Below, in pieces: positions 47,018 to 60,654 of a DNA stretch of 64,000 bases; positions within the stretch are counted from its first letter, which is position 1, and each line of letters opens with the position of its first letter. The notes under the pieces are model-generated. The model made no database searches. It was not told the DNA's origin and worked only from the letters and a program-made list of their open reading frames with translations. The stretch is from Echinometra lucunter (Eukaryota; Echinodermata; Echinoidea; Camarodonta; Echinometridae). Location of the stretch: NCBI GenBank assembly GCA_029962745.1, contig CM057154.1, positions 1,330,459 through 1,394,458 on the forward strand. Reading direction: 5' to 3'. A program made the position numbers and the translations under genes.

Positions 47018-48778
47018 GTATGTGATATAGAAATAATAATTCATCAACATCAACAATATCATCCTGTGTCACTTGCATATGATCATGATATAATTTCATT
47101 CCCCCTGAGTTACGTGTATACATTGATAGATTATAGTAGTATTGCACTTTGAAATTAAGGCTGCGAATTATTGACTACTTTTAAACTTACCAATTTCCAC
47201 AAAAGGATTTGATGAATCACAATGAAACTGCAGTATATAGTTTATTATAATTATTACTTGTACATATCTGCAGAAGTAATTTTTCCAGTTGCCCAAACAT
47301 ACTGAGGAATGTTATAGACTTTAAATTTTTTTTTGTCAGGAATGAGCTGAAAATTGAAAATCCTCTTAAAACCAATATTTTTGCAGAGCTGCTTGTATTT
47401 TTACAGTTTGGGAAAAAAAATGAATGATTTGTTGATACATATTTTGATGATCATATTTTAGATACTGGATACTCAGTTGGAGGTTTTGTGGTTGAGAGCT
47501 GTGAAAATGAAAAAAAAAAAGAAATGAAAAAAAAAAGCAACAGTAGTTCATATTCAAACCACAACTATTCAACTATTAATTTTTTTCACTGAAATGCTTG
47601 AACTTGCTTGATGTCTCTAAAATCAATATACTAAATCATGAATTATTAAATAAATGAACACTTGAAGTGAGAAATTTATAGGATACTAGTATTACATACT
47701 TCAAATACATGGAAGTGCAAAACGTCACAACCTTTTTCAAAAAAAAAAAAAAAAATAGACATCTGACCAAGATTTGGCCAATGTAGTATGTGCAACTAGC
47801 AGGTGTATTCCAGAATATATTTATGCTACTTGTTTTCAGGGAAAATCACTGGAGTACATATGCATGTTCATATACTGTGTTTATTGCACATGCTCTCAGT
47901 TCAGAGGCAAATACATGTAATAAGGGTTTTGTAAGGGGCATGATGTGTAAAATGTGAGAAAAGTAAACAAGAAAATAAAAAGAGAGCTCTAGAAAAAAAA
48001 AAGCTGAAATTTTTGTGTACTGTAGGAATGCCAGATTGGAATGGGGGGGGGGGGGCATGCTGTTGTGCATTCTCTAGAATCCAGCAATGTCTGTAGGGTC
48101 AGTTTTTTTTGTCAGGAGAATTGCCCTTTATTCATTGCCGTCAATGAAATATGAATCGGTCGTTTGGTAGGCAGATAAGATGAGATTCGGAACCAAGAAA
48201 GGATATGTATATTCTCCTGTCGGTGACAGGGAAACATCTGGCATGGTATTTAAGGACGCCGAGAGAAAGTACAAGACTTACAAATTTGCTTTTGATCATG
48301 TGCAGAAAGCAGGAAATCAACAAATGCCTATTTAAGAGGAAATAGCAAAATTCTCTTCAGGTGTAATTTTTTTTTTCATATTTTTTATATGCCTGTGTCA
48401 GAGTACATGTAATTATCAGGAGAAATCATATTGATTCTGTATTCTGTGTATTTTTAGGTATTCCTGTGTCATTTTTATCCCTGTATCACTATCTGCAATA
48501 TTTTTCAGTGAAAAATGTTACTCATCCTGCTTTTGTCAATGCTTAAGGATTTGAGGTTTTCATAATTTTTCATAATAGTTACATACAGTGGTATATCACA
48601 ATACATTATTGATGCTTTTTGTGTGCATGTGTAGTGGTAAGCAAAATCTTGTAATTCTTTTGTTTGTATTTGAATAAATCTGAGATGTTAAGATGCCATA
48701 TATATATATTATACCATTGTGAATAATAACATCAAAATAATGTTTTAATGTATATTGTTTTTGTGAAAATAATTTCAG
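47018..48778 (+). other. Musashi intron 2 (1761 bp)
   Basis: GTATGT donor and a TTTCAG acceptor. Phase 1. AT-rich and CpG-poor. A G run lies at about 48043-48054, an A run near 47740, and the first ACATGTA motifs near 47913 and 48405. Confidence 0.88.
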
Positions 48779-48860
48779 ATGGCCTGAGGAAGTATTTCTG
48801 TCAGTTTGGAGATGTGAAGGAATGTGTTATCATGAGAGATACCACAACAAAACGTTCCAG
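48779..48860 (+). CDS. msi: Musashi-family RNA-binding protein, exon 3 (RRM1 middle)
   Basis: An 82-base exon in phase with exon 2. It encodes [19 protein letters not shown], then RDTTTKRS and two bases of an arginine codon. This is RRM1 helix 1, beta-2 and the loop before beta-3. Human Musashi-1 has EGLREYFGQFGEVKECLVM and RDPLTKRSRG here, so family identity is clear. The donor is CCAG|GTATGT. The next exon must begin with G to complete arginine and then encode the RNP1 stretch (GFGFVTF in the family). It is not found up to 64000. Confidence 0.95.
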
Positions 48861-49923
48861 GTATGTACCAAACTCTCTGATTCTGAATAAAAATCATCTC
48901 GTTGGGGCCAGGAAATGCCCCTAAATGTATTGTGAGCAGAAAAGCCCTCAACAGATACTGATGCATTTTAAAGTTCTAATGAAAATCCAGTTGTGACACT
49001 TCTAGTCGTTGTTTATGGAATCCCGTTACCTTCCTTATACATGTAGATGGGTTTTAAAGAATAAGATTTTTAAAAGCAAATTTTCTTCGTTCTTCAAATT
49101 ACGAGTTTGTTGTCAAGGCCTACTAAATAAAGAGGCATTAAGGAGAGTTTCCAAGTAACTTGGTCCTACTGCAAATTGACTCCATAGTGACCAAATTTGC
49201 GCCATTGAGAGTATTCTAGGCTTCTTTTTGTCCATTCTGTTCAGTCTACATGTAGCATTATGCTCGTGCAGACACAAGTAAGTGTGACTTGAGTATGACA
49301 GAAAAGTTTTCCAAATAGATCCCTCTCTCTATTGCTCTTCTACCAAACATATCGGTACATCCTTTAGTTAACTGTTTTGTGCTTTGGACACAATCTGTGC
49401 CTTTCATGAGGTTGGGGTAATTCATAAACCTTTCATTTTAACCCAAATGATATGAAGACGTGCATTCATGAATAACGCTGCATACCCATTGAGAGAAGTG
49501 CCATCTTGATTCACATTTTGGTAAAAATCCTTTTCTAAATGAGGTACAGTAACCCACATGAATGGCAACAGTACTATAACATTAAATAGAAAAATACTCG
49601 TTAGTCCTCAGGCTATGATGGGGTGTGTTAACCCTCATGTTTTGTTGAACAGGTTTAGTTTACCTTGGAAAAATAAGAGCAAAGTGGGGAAAGGTAGTTT
49701 AGATACAGGCAATGTGGGGAAGGGTACTTTCGATAGCGGCAAGGTGCGCTAATCTTTGTAATAGGGCCACCTGCTCTGTGGAAAGGTTAATTGGTATAAT
49801 CCTATGAATTATTGTATGAGCCAAGTCATCGCGGTTGGCTTCTATCCACCGCTTACCTCACTGCAGGGGAAACAAGCTCAATGGGCTGCAATCTACATGT
49901 ATTGCCAATAAAAAACAGCTTAA

Positions 49924-50449
49924 AGGCAAAGTCCACCCCAGAAGTTTCACTGTTTCAATAAAATGAGTTAAATTTGAACAGCATTTTAAAAAAGAAATGA
50001 GCAAAATCGGTCAAAGAATAAGAAAATTACACTCATTTACATTTTCTAGTAAATTACTCTCGGCTCTGCAAATTGGCAACACTGATAACATCATATGCAA
50101 GCAGCTCTCCATTCACTTTGTATATGACATTTTACATTTTATCAGTTTTCTTGAAGTTACACATTTTCTAACCTCCATGGTCAATGTATGTTCAGAAGAA
50201 TTGCTTTTTATATAACATACTATGTCTATGGGTGAGAAAATGTGTAACTTCCAAGAAAATTGACAAAATGTGAAATTTCATGTACAAAGTGAATGGAGAG
50301 CTGCTCGCATATGATGTCATCAGTGTTGCCAATTTGCAGAGCCTGAGAGCAATGTACTAGAAAATGTAAATGTTTAATTTTCTTATTCTTTGACTGAAAA
50401 TGGTGTTCAAATTCATCTCCTTTTGAAACTTCTGGGGTTGACTTTCCCT
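49924..50449. mobile_element. Long-hairpin MITE 1 with TTAA flanks, in Musashi intron 3
   Basis: TTAA lies at both edges (49920-49923 and 50450-50453). The left end AGGCAAAGTCCACCCCAGAA and the reverse complement of the right end AGGGAAAGTCAACCCCAGAA match at 18 of 20 bases. Pairing continues over most of the element: GTCAAAGAATAAGAAAATTA, CTGCAAATTGGCAACACTGA and CAGCTCTCCATTCACTTTGT occur in both arms. Arms are about 220-250 bp with a loop of a few tens of bases near 50200. Non-coding. TTAA targets are typical of piggyBac-type elements, which is an inference here. Confidence 0.85.
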
Positions 50450-53400
50450 TTAAAGGGTGACTGGTAGATAGTGTGTAAGACTTGTTTTGAAACTAAACCA
50501 GTTAAAAACATTGAAAAAAATCATATTTTTGTCATAATGGTGACTTTTCTTGTGCACAGTACCGGTGTGTACCAGGTGAACTCATCAAAAATATTATCTG
50601 CCAAAAGTCAGAAAGGAAGGGGGGGTGGGGGTCATATAGACCATGTACATGTATAGATGTACAGTGTCAAAAATATGGCTCTTTCCATCTTTCCAGGCAT
50701 TATATCATCCTTTTAGTTCAACTGTAGCAGAAGCAAAACCCTTGATTTTAGAATGAAGATTTCCATAGACAATGGATAAGTTGCAAACTGTGCACATTCT
50801 GCACAGAAAATACAGTTTCATAAAAAATTTGTGAATATGATGTTGATTAACATGTATGTTACCCTGCATTATTATCATTGACAAGTTTTATTATCATTTG
50901 ACAGCATTAAAATATTATTCAAGTTCAGGAGATACTAATGCTAGGGGTATGCAACTATGCATGTTGCAGTATATTACATGTACAGGCATTAGGGAAACTG
51001 AAATACATAAGGGACTGTACGCTATGAGCGTATTTTTCCGTTTAGTCTTTTACACTTGTATTGGGAAGTGTAGACGAATGGGCTTGGTCAGGTCAGGGAA
51101 AAATATATTGACAATTGGTAAGAAATTAGTGTGACGTTGGCTTTGAGTAAACTCTGTTAAGTGTATGTTCTGCTGGATTTTTGTTCTCCTTCCGTCCACG
51201 TCACTGTTATGAAATTTTCATAATCAAACAATTTTTGTGAATGACTATTGAAATTAAGCAGACTTTGAACGGTGAGATTGTATAATCATTGTTGCAGTGT
51301 TTTCAGTTCTGATTCATTGAATCTCCTCTTTGTAAATTCAGTCGACCCTGTGGTAAATCTCTAAAAAAAAAAAATTACTTGTCCGCCCTTCCCCAAACAG
51401 GATACTGCATGGAACGCCAGAGGCAGTAAATGCAAATTTTAGATCAGGTTTCTCATTTTAACGTCATCATTTTTCAAGGTACATTGTATTCAGGCGACAT
51501 TGATCATAAATGAGCAACACAGCGAGGAGACATAAAATCAATTTACCAACTCCTATTTCATTTCCCGTAGAGATACACTGTCATGATAAGCTTAAGGCTC
51601 TCAATATTTTCTAAGAATATTGAAAAAAGGGCCATGTAACTGATTTAAGAGACTTGGAATATTATCTTCCAAAGATTACTAATTATTGTCCATTTAAGTG
51701 CTGCCTCTTGAAGTACAATACACAAAGATTGGTTAAAGATCAATTTTTATATAATTTTCTGTATGGAAGGAGTGTACAGTATATATGCCATGGTAGCTAT
51801 TCTTGAGCAATGAGCTAATGGAGTTTAAGGGCATGTGGCTAGGATAGGGCCGAACCCACCCAATTCAAATCTACTTCCGAGGCCAAATATTGAATGAAGC
51901 TTACAATTAAAGAATGGAATTCTATTTTTTTTACACCTCAGTGATGTGGAAATAACTATGCATATTGTATAAAAGCAGGGATTCAAAAGAATTTTTATTG
52001 TTCTTTTTTGTGTGCTGAATAAAAGCTCATTGTATCTGTACACATTGTGCATTGATTGTATATATTGTACATGTACGTGCATGCATAGCCCTCTGCCCCT
52101 CTCCCTCCATCTCGATTCAATGTTATCATAACATAAATGGCTTTGGATGTATTTTTCTCCTTGGAGGTTGTCATTAAGCTAATGAGATATGTGCACCACT
52201 TATCGCTCGCTGCAAAGTAATTGCTCCAGTTTCCAAAATTGATTCATAAATGAATGAAGCAGTTTGATATGGATTACTAATAAAGAACAGATACAAATGT
52301 ACATGTAGCTCAAATGTAGCTCAAATGTATCCAGGACTGAACTCTGTGGTCATACAGTACAGTAACTTTACGCTACTTAAACACTGTTGCCTATAATCTT
52401 ACATGTATACTTGCACATAAGGAAAAATAAACATTTTTCTTCTGTTGCGTACATACATGTATGGTTACTGGTTAGCATTGATATTTAAATTCAGTAAAAT
52501 CTCCAATCAGTATACATGTATGTATACTGGTACTAGATCTATTGTACACTTTTATATGTTTATGGCCTTTGAACTATATTACTCAAGCTAATAAAAACTT
52601 GAAATATATATATGGTTAACAGCTGATAAAGACTGTAATTTGCATGCATTTGGGATTCCCCGATGTATACTTTGACTAGGTAAGACACGTGTATGTATGC
52701 CAGTGCACATACAGCATCTTGTACGTTCTTATATTTAGCCATCTATCCACGTACTTGAAGTCCTTACCAGCAATCTTAAAAAGTTACATGTAGAATTACA
52801 TGTGTACGCAGACATGATAGATTACAAGTACTGAAATGTACACCATAGTCAGGACACTTTTTTTTCAGTTCATTCTTAACCTGTCTATGGCTGTTTGTTC
52901 ATATATTTGTTTATACATTTACACTGTTATTTGTATGGAGAAATTTTTGGCTAGGTGGTTAGAGGGTTAATTTTTTAGATAGAAGTCTGTTTCCCTGTGG
53001 GCTTCCAGACATAGTAGACCCTTTTGGCATTAATGTTTTTTAAAAGTTCAATTCAGTTTATACTGAATGCTTGAAATATACACTCACTTATATACCTGTA
53101 CAGTGTACATGCTTTTCAACAGTTACCGGTAATCAGTGCCCAATGCCACCTTTTAAAACTACATGTAATGCAGCATTCTTAGATTCTAAAACAGAAAAAG
53201 AAAAAGAAGAGAAGTTCCCTCTTGATTTTCTCAACCCAGAAGGATCCTTAGAATCTAATACCTTGTTTGGGGGTGAGAGAGGGAATGGGGACGGGGGCTT
53301 TTTCTTGTCAGTGCTTTGTGGGAATTTGTACCCATCTTCTTGCATGAAAACCCTGGGCCAGTAACTAATTTGATACATGTAATTTAGCCATAATTTAAGT

Positions 53401-54149
53401 ACCAATACTTTCACACAGTTTTTGGCTTTGAGTAAAATACTTAGCCAACTTTGGTATTCAGTTGATTCTGTAGGCTAGGTATTGTGCCATAACTCAAAGA
53501 CAGCCACCTAGTAGATTTAAGCAAATTGTTTTTTAAGTCTGGTTGCTAAAGTGAAATACTTAGAAGTGATTGGAATACGAGTTCAGGCAGTTTACTTTGC
53601 CACATAAAGCGCTAAGTAAGGTATTTATTCAATCCATGTATGAAGTTAAATACTGGCCCTGGATCATCCAGTGAACATGTGGATGATACTAGTACCTAGA
53701 TCTGGAGGATGGCATGCTGTAACTATGTAGAGATGATCAATAATATTGGGTGTAGGGTAGAAGTGCTTTTTGAGTGCAAGTCAAAAGGGGAAGAGTTAAA
53801 GAGCATGCCACTTCAATTACCACCCAAATTCTCTACCTGACCAATATTGGACCAGATGTCACAAAAGAAGGGGGATGATTTGAATGGCCGGCTCTTTGGG
53901 GGTAACGCTGATTACCTTATAGTGTAATTGGCTGGGCCTAATGAGTGATAGGAAGAGATGAGCTTAGTCACTGGATTGGTCAACAAAGATGACAAACAAA
54001 GTGCTAAAAAGAGAGTCAACAAACGTGTTGGGTCCTTGGAGAGGTTGAGCAAAGACTATACAGTTCTGTCTAAAAGTTCCTTAAATGCATTCATTAGCTG
54101 GGAGGGACTGTAGAATACAGGAGGGAAGGGGAGGGGGTGATATCAGCAT

Positions 54150-54168
54150 GGGGGGGGGGGGGGGGGGG
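54150..54168 (+). repeat. 19-base poly(G) run
   Basis: Longest uninterrupted G run in the window, inside intron 3 in a purine-rich patch. Confidence 0.95.
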
Positions 54169-55260
54169 AGGGGATGAGTGTGAGGTAGAATAGAATGACA
54201 ATTGACTGGGAGATTGTAAAGTTGACATGGTATGTTTGCCTTCTAACCAATTGGCGGGAGAAAGGCCTATTGCTGAGCAACATGTGTAATTGTGTACATT
54301 CGCCTACCCTACACCACTGAAGGTACAGGAGTCCTGCAAATGCAATAATACATAGTACTGGACTACTGGTACCTTCTGTGAATACTAACTGCATTAAGAA
54401 AAGAAAAGGAAAGAAGACATGTAACTGGTCTGTAGTTTTTATCTGCAGTTTTGTAGACTTCAAAAGAGTTCTTGCAATACTAGGATATCACCACCATGCA
54501 CTCACCAACAATGCATTCTTGTCAAACACCATACGATGGTGTAATTGGAAAACTATATCAACAAGTTAGTTTTCATACAACTTGCAGATCTTTCCATAAT
54601 TGCTTCATTGTCCAGTAGTAAGGAGTCAGCTTGGACAATATTTTCATTGGATATCATACTGCTTTTGAGATGTGTTGTCCCAAGCAGGTTCTTTCCATTA
54701 GTAGCACTCCTACTGGTACAGTGTATGTAGGTAAAACAAATACAAAAACATGTACATGTAGGATTTGATTCTTCAGAACTCACTTCCCACCTATACTGAG
54801 GCTGAGCTAAAAGTATTCATGGTATCTTTGTTGTTTTTCTTTTATGGTAAATTAACTTTCAAGCAGTCTATGGGAAAGATTTCCTGTTTTCCTCCTTTGT
54901 ATTTGTAAAGGTTTGATCAGGTGTTCGGTTGATAACCAGGCAACGAACAGTCAGTGTATACATTGAAGGTAGATGTCAAGAAGCTCTTGTGTTTAATACA
55001 CCTCTAAAGATAGTTCCTTGTTAGTTTATCTTGGCATGTATTTCCTCCCTAGGGCTTAGTCTTACCTCACATTCCAAGCAAATTCTATCCAGCATGATTC
55101 CTGTGATTAAAATCCTTCATGACTTCTTGTGACATTTAAGCTTAGAATACAAGAGTGTTTTTTTTTTAATTGAAAAGAGATTTTACATGGTCATCTGGCT
55201 ATGTGATTAGAACACATATGTTGTAATGGCAGGGGAATTAGGGCAGATCTTTGTGTTTAA

Positions 55261-55813
55261 AGGAGAATGCAGCCCAGACATTAGTGTGCTTTCAGTGAAT
55301 GAAGAAGAACAAGAAAGAGTACACAGTGAAAGTTTGAGAAAAATCGGACAATCTGTTTGAGAGTTATGAATTTTGAAAGTTTAAGTAAATCCCTGTTATG
55401 AGGATCTGTGATGTCATTGTGGAAACTCTCCATTCATTTTGTATACAGAATTTTGCATTTTCTTCATTTTCACGAAAAATAGATTTAAAAAAAAATACTG
55501 TTTTAGTATGATACGGATACATCGATTCTGCATGCATTTTGCAAAGAATTATGATATTCTTGGCTTGAAATATCACATAAATCAATTTTTTGAAAAAATT
55601 ATGTACAAAATGAATGGTGAGTTGTCCAAAATGACATCACAGATGCTGGCAAAGTTGCCAACTTAAGGATCTTCATATTAGGGATTTACTTAAACTTTCA
55701 AAATTCATAACTCTTGAACAAATTGTCCGATTTTGATCAAACTTTCACTGGTTACTCTTTCTTGTTCATCTTCATTCACTAAGAGCACACTGATGCCTGG
55801 ATTCCATTCTCCT
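55261..55813. mobile_element. Long-hairpin MITE 2 with TTAA flanks, in Musashi intron 3
   Basis: TTAA flanks at 55257-55260 and 55814-55817. Ends AGGAGAATGC and, as reverse complement of the right end, AGGAGAATGG. The arms share AAATCGGACAAT, GAGTTATGAATTTTGAAAGT and TTTAAGTAAATCCCT, giving about 200-240 bp of pairing. Internal phrases (CTCTCCATTCATTTTGTA, a GATGTCAT block, AAAATCGG) resemble element 1, so the two look like relatives with different ends. Confidence 0.85.
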
Positions 55814-58800
55814 TTAAGTAAGGCTCCTAACTATTTGTGCAGATATAAATTGTTAGTCATCTAAAAGATTTGGAGGGTTTGGAGATAGAATTTAGGGAAT
55901 GGAACAGACGTGCGATTCTGTGAATACCCTAATTGTGTGGTGTAACGTTTTCCTTCATTTTCCTCAAAGGTGCTTTCTCATCAGCTCGAGCTTATAGAAT
56001 AGCCAGCTATTTCTGATCCCATGGATTAGCCCGATCAGAGAAGAGGCGAATAGCCAGCTACATGTAGATGTGTAATTCTCAGCTTGGGCTACATGTACAT
56101 GTATATTGCAGTATTGGAGCTCGAGCTGATGTGGACAACTGGACACGATTGCACCTTGATTGCACCTTTAGCGGAGTTTGCGCTAATACCCCTGATCCCC
56201 CAAATAACTGGAGATCCACCTAATCTCCTCAACCACTTAACTGCAAGAATGCTGGGTAAAGTTTTTTTATTGGGTGGGGATATTTCACACGTACACAAAT
56301 TATTTTTCAGGCGATTGGAACCTTCTAAAGAAAGATGAAACATTTTTTTGGATGTTCAGGAAATAAAAATTTATAATGATGTGGAGATCGTGTTTAGACT
56401 TGAAATTATTAAAATTTCAGGATAGAATATACAAATATTTGCCATGTACAGAACTTGTATTAAGGAACAGTAAGACTGATCAACAAGATTCACATCAATT
56501 TTTTCATCTTTGATATATATCTTTCTCAATTTTGATATCCTGGTAGTTATGGTAGTATAATCTCAAGATGACACATCACTGCATAATAAAACAAAGGCAT
56601 GTCAAATACTTCCTGTTTCTTAGTTGATTATTAATCCCGTCAGGCCAAAAATAAACAACACAAACATGTTATCTGTAGTCAGCAGTTATCTCTGTAATGA
56701 ATCAGACAAGAATTCACTCCATGGGCCCTCATTCAAGCCATATTAAATCCACCCTGAACTGTTCCTGGAATCCTGCCAGAAAATGTGACAATTTATAGTT
56801 TTCATACATATACATTCATGTTGAGCCCTCAAGGGATGTTGGAAAAATTAGATTTTGAAAAAAATCTACATGCAGCATGCATGCTACTGGAAGATTCACA
56901 AGGAACAGAAGAGACACATGTTTCACAGTGTATTCAGAGGACACTCTAGCAGTTATGAGTCCTTTGTATTCATTACTCGCATGATTATAAATCACTTGAT
57001 AGATAATACACCATTGACTAGCACAAAGTTTTGGTTTCTTATCTGGAAAATTTAATGAGATACTGGAGAATGATAAAACAGCTGTGTTCATCAGAAGGTT
57101 CTCTTTATGGTTTATAGGAAGTAATAAGTCTGGGACGAAGCCATTTTTTGAAATGGTACCAGTCACCAAAATACATGTAGTTTGGTTTTTATTATGTTTT
57201 GGGTTCTTGATATTCAAACTATCAGCTTTATATATTGCTTCTGTAATGAGATCTATGCTCAGTACTTAGGATTTGTAGGCATAAACATTGAAAAAAAAAG
57301 GTTGTTGAAATAATACTCGAAAGTAATAAAGTATTATAAATTTAAACAACCTCCCCCCCACCCCCATTATTTATGCCTACATTTTTGGGGGCAAACTTTT
57401 TTGAATATTGAACCAAAGTTGATTTTACATTTAGACAAGGCAGATTTATAGGCTTGTGTTTTGTTTGCCTTATTTTTTTTTAATTTTTAAAAACCAAGTA
57501 ATAAATTCAGATGTGAAACTACATGTATGTCTTTTGATCAATTTATAAACTTTTGTGGCATTGGCATTGAGATAATTGAAGAGAAAATATGGACTGAACA
57601 AAAGATTGTGTTTCCTTGAATTGCTAGGATTTTATTGCTTAATGGTCAGTTCAGTTTCAAATCCATTTTCTTTTGTGACTGAGTACATGTAATCAATAGT
57701 TTCATTCATTCTTTCATTCAGTCATTAGTGCAGAGATTAGCACTGACAAAACATAACCATAGTTGAGTAGATGTCTCATAAAACCTTATTTGTGATAATT
57801 GTGAACTTACTGGCACAGTGCAGGTTAATAGGCTTTAGTGACAGCCAGGAAGCAAACCATAGAAGATCTTGTTATTCTTATTAAGAGTGTACTTCTCTAA
57901 TTAATTGCCGGGCAGGTGCCAATAGGATTGTAGGTCACTATGGCCATCTAATCTTGTTAGTCTCTCTTGCTTGTCTATTATAAACTAGCTACATGTATGT
58001 CTTCTGTCTTTTGTCTAGCCACGATGGTAATACTGTACCTACATTGTATATATATGCATACATGTACATGAACATATAGCTGTATCAAGGGCTTTGTCTT
58101 TTTAGATTGCCTGCCAGGATATTGGCCTTACTCAAAAAGCAGTGCTAGATTTAATAGACTGCATAAACTGCAGTGATGAAAAAATTCTTTAGCTTTAAAA
58201 AGCTCTAAAATACCTCATGAAAACTTTAAAAAAAAGTTTTATAATGATAACAAGAGGAAACACGATCATTTACGTACTCCAGAAAAAACATTGTAAGAGT
58301 TTGGTAGACAGTCATGTTTTGTATTGTACTTTTGTGTATTTTCACAATCCAAAGCCCAAGCTCAGTGTAGTGCAAGTAGTTGGGCCAATAGGTGTATTTT
58401 AAGATTAGATGCAATTTGGCTAACTCTTGGTGATGGCCATCACTCCCTTGCCTCAAACACTCGCCCTGACAAGCAACAGGAAGTTCTGCCTGCTATTGAT
58501 AAACCTAGCGGTGTGAGCTCGCCTTGAGACTGGCTTCATATGCCTAGCTGTTTCGTCTTCAACCAGTGGGAGAGCGGAGATCCCATGGGGAGATGTACTG
58601 CCACAATCTTCTCTCCTTGCTTAAAGGCACTAAATAGACAGACGGATGGGTAGGCAGATCCTGAAAGACACTTCTTTTCCCGTGTGAATACCAATCTGTT
58701 CGAATTGCATAAGAAATGGAGCAAGTACTTTCTTACTCAACATCAGAAAGGAGTGCGAAATGTACTCCAACATTTGTCTCCTTTGGGTTATACATGTAAA

Positions 58801-60654
58801 TTCAACAAATCACAGTGAATAGTGATTACTACATAATGCGTTGTAGTTTTGCCATTTGTACTTCAAGAAAGGGCAGTTTCATTTTTTTATTATGGTAAAT
58901 GATGTGAATACATGTACATGATTTTGTGTCTGTTTTAGAATATGGTTCTATCATGAGTACAAGTTTTAGGGTGTTTCTTGTCGCTGATCATGATGATTAT
59001 ACATGGAGATGTGAAAGCAATACATCAGCACTCTTATGAAGCTTGATCAGAGGAGGGTATTTTGAACGTGGCTCAACATTCATCTTGGCAGTATTTTCTC
59101 CTGGCTTTTTCTTTGGTCAGAGATGTAGAGTGAGAGTTGTATATTATGAATACGTACATGTAGCTTTCGTAGTATTTGCAGGCCCAGTTTTTGGCCCAGA
59201 ACTGAATTTATGAATCGGGTTATCAGTGGAATATTGACCAAGTTCTGTTGAGTTGTTGTAAACTGATTTCACTATATGATCTCTGCCATATCTGTTGAGC
59301 TATACCGTAAGTTGGTTTGGACAGAGAGATTATGCTTGTTGTAAGGGAATACAAGGCGGACATGACACATGGAATTATTGTGGAATGTAAGTAACAACAT
59401 GTTTGTCATCAAGGGTATGTCCTGAATGTTGTAAGGATGTTATGATTGCCCCCGGCAACTGTCAACTACATTAATGAATCTGTGTAAGCTAATAGTCACA
59501 TGTATTTCATCAATGGCATAACATTAGAAAGATGTTGTCCCATCTCTCCTTTCCATGAACATTCTCCAATCTTTAATAGCAAGACATCTCTCACAATATC
59601 GCAATATGACATACCGGTAATCTGTATATCAGTTTCTGGTTTAGCCAGACATAAAAATTATCAGGAGAATCCATACATGTAGATTATTTTTACCAGATGA
59701 ATTCTTGTTTATCTCTGGGGAAATTAATTTTTATGTTGGTTTTGATTTGGCATGTAAATCTCCTTTCTGTTATACCAAAATAATCAGTATAAAATGGTCT
59801 ACATAAAGAAAACTTAAAGTGGCGTAAGGGCTTTTCTCGCTGCTGTGGTACTGCATGTTTTCCGGTTGATTATGGATATTAGACTGTAGAGCTACTAGAT
59901 GGGTTATTTCTAAATTAGATGTGCAGGTATGATTGAAATTATATAATTAATATTATTAGCTTTTTATATGAATGTAGAAAGAAATATTACTTCATTTTAT
60001 ACCAGTGATATGATTGTGGCAGCGTATGAGTCGGTATGACGTACATTGTATATGTATGCTTTTATGTGCATGTAAGACATTGTACGCATGTCTTGTAGGA
60101 ATTGGTTTTAGTTGTAGGAGCTCCAAGTACCTTGTACAGTGATGTACGTAAGTGCAAGCACTACATGTAGGGTTCCTTGTACTCCCATACATTTCCATGT
60201 GTGAAAGTGATTAGTGCAGAGCTGTCAGGCTGGGTTCTACTTGGTATTTTCTCTCCTTCCCCATTTACCATACAACAAACAGGCCAGTGTTCTACAAAGC
60301 GAGCAGGGTTGGATGCTGGCCTCAGATCAAGGATTCCTCATTTTATCACAGCTTTACAAGGTGCTAGCCTCAAATCAAGAGTTGATGTCTCATACTAGTA
60401 TGGTCAGTCCTCATGCTGCTGTCGTCAATAGTATGCTCCCGAAAACAGGAAGTCGGATATTGAGATTTCCCAGAAATATGGAAATTCACTGTGATATTCA
60501 TGAAGAAACACCATTCGTATTTGGTAATATCTGGTTGGATCCTGTCTTTAATGTCTTTTGTACCCTTCGGTTAGTTAGACTGAGCCTGTAGCAGAGACTA
60601 CATGTATGCACACATCTGCACTTGAGTTTGCCTGTTTATGAGATGTACCTTTCT

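Noticed and set aside
46808..47152. 114-codon frame covering Musashi exon 2
   Set aside because: It reads exon 2 in a different phase from KMFVGGLSW and runs across both splice sites.
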